Source of the DNA: an uncultured Opitutaceae bacterium
Lineage (GTDB): Bacteria; Verrucomicrobiota; Verrucomicrobiia; Opitutales; Opitutaceae
Assembly (NCBI GenBank): GCA_937902925.1
Contig: CALFNN010000105.1
Span: forward strand, 124,001 to 188,000
Reading direction: 5' to 3'
Length of the DNA stretch: 64,000 nt
Position numbers and translations under genes: made by a program
The notes under the pieces: generated by a model
What the model was told of the DNA's origin: nothing
Databases searched by the model: none
What the model saw: only the letters and a program-made list of their open reading frames with translations
Shown: piece by piece, positions 8,990 through 16,103 of the stretch
Layout: each line of letters starts with the position of its first letter
How positions within the stretch are numbered: position 1 is the stretch's first letter

Positions 8990-9793
8990 ATGGCCCTCAT
9001 CGACACCCACACCCACCTCGAATCCTTTGCCCGGAACGCCACGTTGCCGGGTGCGCTCGCTCGTGCCCGGACGGCAGGGGTGGAGGCGATGATCACAATC
9101 GGAACGTCGCCGGACGATTGGGCGATGTATCGCGACCTCGCACGGGAGCATGCCGGGCTCGTGCACTATTCAGTGGGACTGCATCCGTGTTCGGTCGATG
9201 CGGGGTGGGAGGACGCGATGGCGCAGGTGGAGGGGTTTTGGGAGGGTGGCGCGGGCGTCAGGCCGGTCGCGCTCGGCGAGATCGGCCTCGACCGGTTTCA
9301 TCTGCCGAAGGACGCCGGCGAGGCAGAGAGAATCTTCGGGTGGCAGCAGCAGGCGTTTGCCGCGGGGCTGGCGAGCGCGAAGCGGCTGGGGTGCCCGCTG
9401 GTGGTGCACTCGCGCGGGGCCTTTCGTGAATGCGTCGAGATGATCGATGCGAGCGGCGTGGATTGGGCGCGGGTGGTATTTCACTGCTTCACGGAGGGTG
9501 AGGCGGAGATGGCCGAACTCGTGCGGCGCGGCGGATTCGGGTCGTTCACCGGCATCCTGACCTACAAGAACGCGGACGCGGTCCGCGCGGCGGCGAAGGC
9601 GCAGGGGCTCGGCCGGCTGATGGTCGAGACCGACGCACCCTATCTCACGCCGCTGCCGCATCGCGGAAAGCCGAACGAGCCGGCGTTTGTGCGGCACACG
9701 GCGGAATTCGCGGCGAAAGAAGTGTTCGGGGGTCCTTTCGAGGAACTGGCCGCGGTCACGACCGCGAACGCGCGGAGGTTTTTCGGCTTCTGA
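8990..9793 (+). CDS. TatD family metal-dependent hydrolase (DNase)
   Basis: A 267-residue TIM-barrel hydrolase of the TatD/YcfH family, which acts as a 3'-5' DNase in characterised members. Metal-site motifs occur in order: DTHTHLE at 5-11, GEIGLD, VVHSRGA, FHCFTEG and VETDAPYL. It ends with ANARRFFGF, the typical family tail. It starts six bases after the palindromic element; no clear Shine-Dalgarno is visible because the element occupies that position. The ordered motifs make the family assignment secure; the cellular substrate is not shown. Confidence 0.92.
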   Translation: MALIDTHTHLESFARNATLPGALARARTAGVEAMITIGTSPDDWAMYRDLAREHAGLVHYSVGLHPCSVDAGWEDAMAQVEGFWEGGAGVRPVALGEIGLDRFHLPKDAGEAERIFGWQQQAFAAGLASAKRLGCPLVVHSRGAFRECVEMIDASGVDWARVVFHCFTEGEAEMAELVRRGGFGSFTGILTYKNADAVRAAAKAQGLGRLMVETDAPYLTPLPHRGKPNEPAFVRHTAEFAAKEVFGGPFEELAAVTTANARRFFGF

Positions 9794-9888
9794 GCCATCG
9801 CGGAACCGCGGAAGGACGAACGCGCGGAGTCGGGGGACCGCAGAGACTTTTTTGCGTCTCCGTGATTAATTCCGGCTCCAGCCGAAAC

Positions 9889-10191
9889 TCACGCCTCGTC
9901 GAATTTCCGGGCGAAGAGCGCCTCGAGTTCGGCCAGCATGGCGGCGGCATCGTCGCCGGTCGCGAGAAACTTGACCTTCGAGCCCTTGCCGGCGGCGAGC
10001 ATCATGAGGCCCATGATGCTCTTGCCGTTCACCTGCTCGTCCTTGTTTTCGACGAAAACCTCGGCTTTGAACTTGTTGGTGATCCGAACGATCATGGCGG
10101 CGGGACGGGCGTGAATGCCCATCTTGTTCTGCACGACCAGCTCTTTGGCGAGTGGTTGGATAGCAGCAGGTGTGGCGTCGCTTTTGTTCAT
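9889..10191 (-). CDS. ptsH: HPr phosphocarrier protein
   Basis: A 100-residue protein with the full HPr signature. GIHARPAAM carries the phospho-accepting His27, and [12 protein letters not shown] carries Ser58, the regulatory site used by HPr kinase. An N-terminal extension of about 12 residues ([11 protein letters not shown]) precedes the usual start of the fold. No EI or EII gene is in the window, so it may serve a regulatory PTS rather than sugar import. It is divergent from kdsB (79 bases between the starts) and convergent with the TatD-family gene. Confidence 0.93.
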   Translation of the reverse strand: MNKSDATPAAIQPLAKELVVQNKMGIHARPAAMIVRITNKFKAEVFVENKDEQVNGKSIMGLMMLAAGKGSKVKFLATGDDAAAMLAELEALFARKFDEA

Positions 10192-10270
10192 TGAGTCGGG
10201 AAAGACCGGTCAAAATCCGGGAGGTGGCACTGGCTTGCAACCCAAAAACCAGCCGCCAGCATGCCAACCG

Positions 10271-11014
10271 ATGCCACAGACCGCGATTATCGTTCCCTGC
10301 CGGCTCGAATCTACCCGATTCCCCCGCAAGCTTTTGCACGAAATCAAGGGTCGGCCGCTGCTACTTTGGGTGGCGGAACGGATCAAGCGGGAGGCGCCGG
10401 AGCTTCCCTTGTGGTTCGCCGTGGATGACACACTTTTACGCGATTGTGTGGCTGCGGCGGGATTTCAGGCCATTATGACGCGGGTGGACCATCCAAGCGG
10501 CACCGACCGGCTGGCGGAGGCGAATCGGACGGTGAAGGCGGATTACGTGATCAATATTCAGGCCGACGAACCGCTCGTATCGGGTGGCCAGATCGGGACT
10601 CTCGCGAAGCTGATCGCCGGGGCGGTGCCGATGGCGACCCTGGCGACGCCGTTCAAACGGATCGTGGACTTCTACAACCCGAACCAAGTGAAGGTTGTGG
10701 TCCGCCGCGACGGACGGGCGCTCTATTTTTCGCGGTCGCGGCTGCCGTTTTCCCGCGATCTGGGGCTCACGATTGACGACGCCTGGGTCGCGGCCAACCC
10801 CTGCCTCAAGCACCTCGGGCTCTATGCCTATCATGCGGCACTGCTGGAGCAATTTGCGACTTTGCCGCCGGGTCGCTACGAGCAGATCGAGCGTCTGGAA
10901 CAACTGCGCGCGCTCGAAAACGGCGTCGACATCATGGTCGGCGTGACCGAGGACCCCACGATCGGCGTGGACACGCCGGAGGACGCGAAGAAGTTCGAGC
11001 AGTGGCTGGGGTGA
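10271..11014 (+). CDS. kdsB: 3-deoxy-manno-octulosonate cytidylyltransferase
   Basis: CMP-Kdo synthetase activates Kdo with CTP for lipid A/LPS assembly. The 247-residue length is typical. Visible motifs are [17 protein letters not shown] (nucleotide-binding N-terminus), [44 protein letters not shown] and the tail [13 protein letters not shown]. The ATG at 10271 is chosen because it starts the Rossmann-like first strand directly. Its presence shows a Gram-negative LPS-making cell. A long inverted repeat separates it from convergent carA. Confidence 0.95.
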   Translation: MPQTAIIVPCRLESTRFPRKLLHEIKGRPLLLWVAERIKREAPELPLWFAVDDTLLRDCVAAAGFQAIMTRVDHPSGTDRLAEANRTVKADYVINIQADEPLVSGGQIGTLAKLIAGAVPMATLATPFKRIVDFYNPNQVKVVVRRDGRALYFSRSRLPFSRDLGLTIDDAWVAANPCLKHLGLYAYHAALLEQFATLPPGRYEQIERLEQLRALENGVDIMVGVTEDPTIGVDTPEDAKKFEQWLG

Positions 11015-11018
11015 AAGC

Positions 11019-11073
11019 AAAGAAGCAAGCCATGAAGCCGCGACCGCGTTTCCCCCGGCTTCCAAGCTTCTTT
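11019..11073. terminator. Inverted repeat, probable bidirectional terminator
   Basis: Between the convergent kdsB and carA stops, AAAGAAGC (11019-11026) pairs perfectly with GCTTCTTT (11066-11073), and inside it GAAGCC (11034-11039) pairs with GGCTTC (11057-11062). The A-rich left and T-rich right ends fit termination from both sides. Confidence 0.65.
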
Positions 11074-11074
11074 C

Positions 11075-12247
11075 TTAGATTTTCCCCGCCTTGCGCGCCT
11101 CGACCATCCGGTAGAAATCGACAAAGAGCGGGTCGGCGTCGTTCGGGCCGGGGGCGGCCTCGGGGTGGTATTGGACGCTGAACACCGGCAGCGAGGCGTG
11201 GCGCAGCCCCTCGACCGTCTGGTCGTTGAGGTTGATCTCGGTGACTTTTGCGCCGCGGGCCTCAAGGGGCTTCGGGTCGGTCGCGAAGCCATGGTTTTGC
11301 GCGGTGATGGAAACCTTGCCGGTCTCGAGATTCTTCACCGGCTGGTTGCCGCCGCGGTGGCCGAACTTGAGCTTGAAGGTCGTTCCACCAAGCGCGTGCG
11401 TGATCATCTGGTGACCGAGGCATATCCCGAAGATCGGAAAATCAGGGAGCAGGCCGATGACGGTCTGGTGGATGTAGGGCAGGGCACCGGGGTCGCCGGG
11501 GCCGTTGGACAGGAAAACGGCGTCGGGCCGGTGCTCGCGGACCTGTTCGTGGGTCGCGGTCGCGGGAAAGACCTGCACCTCGAACCCGTGGTTCACGAGT
11601 TTTCGATAGATGCTGTGCTTGGCGCCGTAGTCGAAGGCGGCGACCCGGAACTTTTTCGCGGGCACCGCCGGCGCGTTCATGGTCGTGCCGGCCGGCAGGT
11701 AGGGCCTGTTGTGGTTCGCGGCATCGTCGGCCCGCCAGAGGAACGGTTCCCGACAGGTGACGTCCTTCACGTAATCGGCGCCGGCCATGTCCTGCCAGGC
11801 CTTCGCGCGGCGGATCGCCTCGTCGTCGGTGATTGGCAGCGTGCTGAGGCAGCATTTCATCGCGCCGTCGACGCGGAGCTTTTTGGTGAGCGCCCGGGTG
11901 TCGACTTCACTGATCCCGGGGATGCCGTGCTTCGCGAGATAGTCGCCGAGCGAGGACTGGCTGCGCCAGTTGCTGACGACCGGAGAAAGTTCGCGGACGA
12001 CGAACCCGGAACACTTCGGTTCGGCGGCCTCGGTGTCCTCGTCGTTGATGCCGTAGTTGCCGATCTGGACGGCTGTCATCGTGACGATCTGGCCGAAGTA
12101 GGACGGATCGGTGAGGATTTCCTGGTAGCCCGTCATCGAGGTGTTGAACACGCACTCGCCGGCGATGGTGGCCGCCGCCCCAAAGGCGCGGCCGCGGAAG
12201 ATGGATCCGTCTTCGAGGGCGAGAACTGCGGGCAGGGACGACGACAT
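11075..12247 (-). CDS. carA: Carbamoyl-phosphate synthase small subunit
   Basis: The glutaminase subunit of carbamoyl-phosphate synthetase supplies ammonia to CarB for arginine and pyrimidine synthesis. The 390-residue length is normal. The N-terminal CarA domain (LALEDGSIFRGRAFG, FNTSMTGYQEILTDPSY) is followed by a class I glutamine amidotransferase domain. GICLGHQ contains the nucleophilic Cys, and the downstream FSVQYHPEAAPGP provides the His-x-Glu pair. carB is not in the window, so the two subunits are encoded apart here. It is divergent from the KamA-type gene. Confidence 0.96.
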   Translation of the reverse strand: MSSSLPAVLALEDGSIFRGRAFGAAATIAGECVFNTSMTGYQEILTDPSYFGQIVTMTAVQIGNYGINDEDTEAAEPKCSGFVVRELSPVVSNWRSQSSLGDYLAKHGIPGISEVDTRALTKKLRVDGAMKCCLSTLPITDDEAIRRAKAWQDMAGADYVKDVTCREPFLWRADDAANHNRPYLPAGTTMNAPAVPAKKFRVAAFDYGAKHSIYRKLVNHGFEVQVFPATATHEQVREHRPDAVFLSNGPGDPGALPYIHQTVIGLLPDFPIFGICLGHQMITHALGGTTFKLKFGHRGGNQPVKNLETGKVSITAQNHGFATDPKPLEARGAKVTEINLNDQTVEGLRHASLPVFSVQYHPEAAPGPNDADPLFVDFYRMVEARKAGKI

Positions 12248-12494
12248 TAAAGGCCAACGAAAAGGAGTCGCGCCGCCGCTGCCAAGGGGAAACGCACGGG
12301 CGTTCGACCCGAGGGAAGCGGCGGCGGAATCGGACGGCGTAACCTGTTGGCTTTCAAGCCCGCTTGATACTCGTCGTCGAGGGACTTTTCGCCGGCGCGC
12401 AGCGGAGCGCGAAAAAAGCCAGGCATTGTTTTCGGAGGAATTGTGGGCTCCGTTTGACAGGCAATCGTTAGCTCCCTAACTGTCCGCAAAACTG

Positions 12495-13694
12495 ATGCCC
12501 TATACCGAAGATCGCGCCGCCTGGTTCGAAGGCCAGGGACTCTGGCAGCACATCCCCGAGAACGACTGGCGCGACTGGACGTGGCAGCTGAAGAACCGCA
12601 TCACGACGACCGCGCAGCTCGAGCAGTTCATGACGCTGACGCCGGATGAGAAGGCCGGCTGCGAGCACGCCAACCACAAGCTGGCCCTCGCGATCACGCC
12701 CTATTTTTTCAACCTCATCGACCGCCGTGACCCGGAGTGCCCGATTCGCAAGCAGGTGATCCCGCGCGGCGGCGAGATGATCGTGTCGGCGGAGGAGCAG
12801 CTCGATTCGCTCGGCGAGGACGAGCATTCGCCGGTCCCCGGGCTCGTGCATCGCTATCCGGATCGCGTCCTGTTTCTGGTGACCGACCGGTGCGCGGCGT
12901 ATTGCCGCTACTGCACACGCAGCCGATTGGTGTCGAACGCGCAGGACTACAACTTCCACCCTGAGTTCGAGCAGGGCCTGCGTTACATCGAGGCGCACCC
13001 GGAAATTCGCGACGTTTTGCTCTCGGGCGGCGATCCGCTGCTGTTGTCCGACCGGAAGATCGAGCACCTGCTCGCCCGGCTCCGCGAGATCAAGCACGTC
13101 GAATTCATCCGCATCGGCTCGCGGATTCCGGTTTTCCTCCCGCAACGGATCACGCCCGAACTTTGTGAGATTTTCAAAAAATACGGGCCGATCTGGATGA
13201 GCATCCATGTGAACCATCCCAAGGAGTGCACCGAGGAACTCCGGGCGGCGTGCGAGCGGTTGTCGTTTGCCGGCGTGCCGCTGGGCAACCAGAGCGTTCT
13301 TCTCGCGGGCGTGAACGACGATGCCGAGGTGATGAAGGCGCTCGTCCACCGGCTGCTGCGGATGCGCGTCCGACCCTACTATCTCTACCAAATGGACCTC
13401 ATCACCGGCGGCGCCCACTTCAAGGTGGATGTCCGCAAGGGGATCGAGATCGTCCGCGCGCTGCGCGGTCACACCACTGGCTACGCGGTGCCGCAATACG
13501 TGATCGACGCGCCCGGCGGCGGCGGCAAGGTGCCAGTCAACCCCGACTACGTCGAAAAAATCACCGACGACGAAGTCGTTTTCCGCAATTACGAGGGCCA
13601 CGTGTTTCGCTATCCGCTCAAGAGCACCACGAAGCGGGTTGCCACCGACGTGCCTGCGCCCGGACACCACGGAGTGCCGGTAATCGTCCCTTAA
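12495..13694 (+). CDS. kamA: KamA-type radical SAM aminomutase (lysine 2,3-aminomutase family)
   Basis: A 399-residue protein. The CxxxCxxC cluster motif is Cys133-Cys137-Cys140 in DRCAAYCRYCTRSR, followed by SGGDPLLLSD. The PLP lysine is Lys345 in DAPGGGGKVPVNPDYV. Family members convert L-lysine to beta-lysine using SAM and PLP. The length favours a true KamA over the shorter EF-P enzyme EpmB. No acetyltransferase partner (AblB) for N-acetyl-beta-lysine lies next to it, so the physiological role (osmolyte, lysine catabolism or protein modification) is open. A TTGACA at 12454 lies only 35 bases upstream of the ATG, and no good Shine-Dalgarno is seen. Confidence 0.88.
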   Translation: MPYTEDRAAWFEGQGLWQHIPENDWRDWTWQLKNRITTTAQLEQFMTLTPDEKAGCEHANHKLALAITPYFFNLIDRRDPECPIRKQVIPRGGEMIVSAEEQLDSLGEDEHSPVPGLVHRYPDRVLFLVTDRCAAYCRYCTRSRLVSNAQDYNFHPEFEQGLRYIEAHPEIRDVLLSGGDPLLLSDRKIEHLLARLREIKHVEFIRIGSRIPVFLPQRITPELCEIFKKYGPIWMSIHVNHPKECTEELRAACERLSFAGVPLGNQSVLLAGVNDDAEVMKALVHRLLRMRVRPYYLYQMDLITGGAHFKVDVRKGIEIVRALRGHTTGYAVPQYVIDAPGGGGKVPVNPDYVEKITDDEVVFRNYEGHVFRYPLKSTTKRVATDVPAPGHHGVPVIVP

Positions 13695-14023
13695 GAAAAT
13701 TGCCGGGCGCCGGTTTAGTTCGTGAGTTTAACCGGGAGCTGAATTGTTTTTGTCGCTGTTGGACAATGCGTTGTGCGTGTTCAACTGCCGGATAAAAAAA
13801 TCCGCGCTTTTTTTGAATGTTTTGCGGGTGACCCCGTCTATCTCCGCGTAGTCAGCACTGTCCTCTGAGGACGGTGAATGTTTGTAGTTCTTACGGTTTG
13901 CTTGGTGTTAGGTCACACGGGCCGCCTCGAAAGGGGCGGCTCTTGTGTTTTGCGAGATTGGAACTCGCTGCGACCGCGGCTTCGTCGAATGTTTTTCAGG
14001 AGATGAGCGCCGTTTTTTCCCGT
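13695..14023 (+). other. Structured intergenic leader, no gene seen
   Basis: About 330 bases between kamA and the gamma-glutamyltransferase gene, less GC-rich than the flanks. It contains three palindromes: CCGGTT/AACCGG (13710-13715 with 13730-13735) just after kamA; a palindrome centred on GTCCTCTGAGGAC (13860-13872), extended by CAC/GTG outside; and an extended hairpin, ACAC+GG+GCCGCC (13915-13926) with GGCGGC+TC+GTGT (13935-13948), followed by a T-rich stretch. The last resembles a terminator or riboregulator stem 55 bases before the next possible start at 14003. It matches no RNA class I know. Confidence 0.5.
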
Positions 14024-15727
14024 ATGAAACGCACGTTGGTGCACCTTGCCCTGATTTTTCTGTTGGTGGGCCCGGTTCCCCGGGTTGGTGCCGGCGTGCC
14101 GGTTGCGGTCACCCTGGTTACAGCCCGCCATGGCATGGTCGTTGCCGGCCATCCGCAGGCGGCCCAAGCCGGAGTCGAAGCGCTCAGGGCCGGGGGCAAC
14201 GCCATCGACGCCGCGGTCGCCGTCTCGCTCGCGCTCGGCGTCGCGGAACCTTATGCCACCGGGCTCGGCGGCAAATTGATGCTGCTCTACTACGACGCCA
14301 CCTCGGGCAGGACCTACGCGGTCGATGCGATGGACGCCGCCGGCTCGCTCGATGTCGCCGCCTACCTCCGTCGTCCCGAGGACGATCACAGCTACGGTTA
14401 TGGTTCGGTTTGCGTGCCCGGCCTGGCGGCCGGTCTCTGGCTCGCCCACGAGAAATGGGGTCGGCTGAAATGGGCGGACGACGTTGCGCCTTCGATCCAG
14501 CTCGCGCGTGACGGTTTCGAGATCCTGCCGAAAACCCGCGGGTTCTTCGCCGAGCAGGAAAAACGGCTGCGCCGCGGCGATTCCGAAATCGCCCGGCTCT
14601 ATCTCCCGGGTGGCGAGCTGCCCGTTGTCGGCACGCATCTCCCCAACGCCGATCTCGCTCACACACTGGAACTCCTCGCCGCGCACGGTCGCGATGGTTT
14701 TTATCGCGGTCCGGTGGCCGCGGCGATTGTGGCGGCCTCGCAAAAGGGCGGCGGCGCCCTGACGGCGGACGACCTGGCCGGCTACGAGGCGCGGCTCACC
14801 GAGCCCATCGGCATCGATTTTCGCGGTTACCATCTGGCTGCCAGCCCGCCGCCGACAAACGGCGCGCCGCTGTTCCTCACGATCATGAAGGTGCTGGAGA
14901 ACGAGTCCTTCGCCGGCGGTCCGCTGCGTTCCGCGGCCAATCTCGACAAGATCGGCCGCGTCTGGCGCGTCGTGTTGCCGCTCGTGCAGCGCGACATCGC
15001 CGACGTGCCGCAGGCGGCGTTCAATTTCGAAAAGCTCGTCGCGCCCGATTCGATCGCGGCTCTTCGCGCGAAAGTCGCGGCTGACGCGAAACCCAAGCGC
15101 GCCACCGCGCAGCGGGACGACAGCGGTTTTTCCGAGTCGGCGACGGCGGCGACGACGCATTTCCTCGTGGTGGACGCGCAGGGCGACATCGTCAGCGCCA
15201 CCCAGTCGCTCAGCATCCATTTCGGCGCCGGCGTCGTGCCGCCCGGGACCGGCGTCGTGCTGAACGATTCGATGAGCAACTTCATGTTCTCGGACCCGCA
15301 CGCTCTGAATTTTGTCGCTCCGGGCAAACGCCCGCGCAGCACGATCTCCCCGACGATCGTGTTTCGCGCCGGCCGGCCGGTGTTCGCGATGGGGATTCCC
15401 GGTTCGTCGCGCATCCCGACAGCGATGCTCCAGGCGCTGCTCGACCGGCTCGTGTTCAACCGTCCGCTGGCCGATGCCATCGGCGACACGCGCGTGCACT
15501 TCGAAAGCAACTGGCGCCGCAATGACGAGGAGTCATTCGAGGCCGAGGATTCCTTTCCGGCCGCCGAGGTCGCCGCGCTCCAAGCGCGGGGCTGGAAGGT
15601 GACACTTCCGGAGGTTGCGGGCGCCGGTCATCTTTTCGGCGGCATCAACGCGATCGAGATCAACGCCGACGGCACGCTCACCGGCTTCGCCGATCCCCGC
15701 CGGACCAACGCCGCCGCCGGCTACTGA
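14024..15727 (+). CDS. ggt: Gamma-glutamyltransferase, exported
   Basis: An N-terminal nucleophile hydrolase that cleaves gamma-glutamyl bonds of glutathione and related peptides in the periplasm. About 567 residues from this ATG, with a signal peptide (MKRTLVHLALIFLLVG and onward). An ATG at 14003 adds seven residues and cannot be excluded, although its AGGAG lies too close. MVVAGHPQAAQAG and AGGNAIDAAVAVSLALGVAEP are the classic large-subunit start. Autocleavage and catalysis should use the first Thr of TTH (about 377) in SATAATTHFLVVD. PRSTISPTIVF and GIPGSSRIPTAMLQ mark the small subunit. Confidence 0.9.
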   Translation: MKRTLVHLALIFLLVGPVPRVGAGVPVAVTLVTARHGMVVAGHPQAAQAGVEALRAGGNAIDAAVAVSLALGVAEPYATGLGGKLMLLYYDATSGRTYAVDAMDAAGSLDVAAYLRRPEDDHSYGYGSVCVPGLAAGLWLAHEKWGRLKWADDVAPSIQLARDGFEILPKTRGFFAEQEKRLRRGDSEIARLYLPGGELPVVGTHLPNADLAHTLELLAAHGRDGFYRGPVAAAIVAASQKGGGALTADDLAGYEARLTEPIGIDFRGYHLAASPPPTNGAPLFLTIMKVLENESFAGGPLRSAANLDKIGRVWRVVLPLVQRDIADVPQAAFNFEKLVAPDSIAALRAKVAADAKPKRATAQRDDSGFSESATAATTHFLVVDAQGDIVSATQSLSIHFGAGVVPPGTGVVLNDSMSNFMFSDPHALNFVAPGKRPRSTISPTIVFRAGRPVFAMGIPGSSRIPTAMLQALLDRLVFNRPLADAIGDTRVHFESNWRRNDEESFEAEDSFPAAEVAALQARGWKVTLPEVAGAGHLFGGINAIEINADGTLTGFADPRRTNAAAGY

Positions 15728-15779
15728 CGCCCGTCCGAAACGTATTCCAATCCCAACCAACAAGCCGCTTACAATGCTA

Positions 15780-15798
15780 TGTCAACTAATAGTTGACA
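15780..15798. promoter_or_regulatory. AT-rich 19-bp perfect palindrome, probable operator
   Basis: TGTCAACTA and TAGTTGACA are perfect inverted halves around a central A, 53 bases after the gamma-glutamyltransferase stop and upstream of the riboswitch. A second overlapping pair ACAATG (15771) / CATTGT (15797) adds symmetry. The right half contains TTGACA, a possible -35 box, though the -10-like GATAAC at 15820 lies 21 bases away. It may bind a dimeric repressor or mark the promoter of the riboswitch-led transcript. Confidence 0.5.
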
Positions 15799-15882
15799 TT
15801 GTGTCCGACGTGTTTCCGGGATAACGTTGTCTTGTTTGGCTCTTGGTTGTGGCGGACGCGTGGGGCCGAGGACTTCAGCGCC

Positions 15883-15897
15883 GCAAGTTTAACTTGC
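15883..15897. repeat. 15-bp palindrome upstream of the riboswitch
   Basis: GCAAGTT (15883-15889) and AACTTGC (15891-15897) flank a single T, bordered on each side by GCGCC-like sequence. It lies about 35 bases before the riboswitch. It could be a REP-like unit or a protein-binding site. Confidence 0.45.
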
Positions 15898-15931
15898 GCC
15901 GGCGGGCTTCGCGGGTATCGGTGGCGTGGCC

Positions 15932-16024
15932 TGTAGGGGTGTCCTCCGCGGAGGGCTGAGACTGTGGTGCGCTCGACCACTCGACCCTTCGAACCTGAAA
16001 CGGATCATGCCGACGAAGGAAACA
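15932..16024 (+). promoter_or_regulatory. TPP (thiamine pyrophosphate) riboswitch, THI-box
   Basis: The conserved THI-box blocks occur in the right order and spacing: AGGGGTGT (15935-15942), GGCTGAGACT (about 15954-15963), GACCCTTCGAACCTGA (about 15983-15998), then GGATCATGCCGACGAAGGA (16002-16020). These match the TPP aptamer pyrimidine-sensing helix (CTGAGA), the pyrophosphate-sensing helix (ACCTGA...GGATNATGCC) and the closing GAAGGAA that pairs with the 5' AGGGGT side. It controls the TonB-dependent receptor 80 bases downstream and indicates that this receptor is repressed when thiamine is plentiful. Confidence 0.93.
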
Positions 16025-16047
16025 GCAGGCGCCGCGAAGAGCGCCGT

Positions 16048-16064
16048 GGGGCGCGTGGCGCCCC
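16048..16064 (+). promoter_or_regulatory. Hairpin in riboswitch expression platform
   Basis: GGGGCGC (16048-16054) and GCGCCCC (16058-16064) form a perfect 7-bp stem around GTG, followed by TTCTCCCGGGAG. It sits between the TPP aptamer and the receptor ATG. No run of T follows, so it may act with Rho, or alternative pairing with the GC-rich sequence at 16030-16045 may control ribosome access. The mechanism is inferred from position only. Confidence 0.5.
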
Positions 16065-16103
16065 TTCTCCCGGGAGTCCGGTTTGGGTCGGGCATCACCA
16101 ACC

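Noticed and set aside
12434-12479. Strong GGAGGA followed by a TTG-started 12-codon frame upstream of kamA, a possible leader peptide.
   Set aside because: TTG start, no Lys-rich or other regulatory codon run, no attenuator hairpin between it and the ATG; likely chance.
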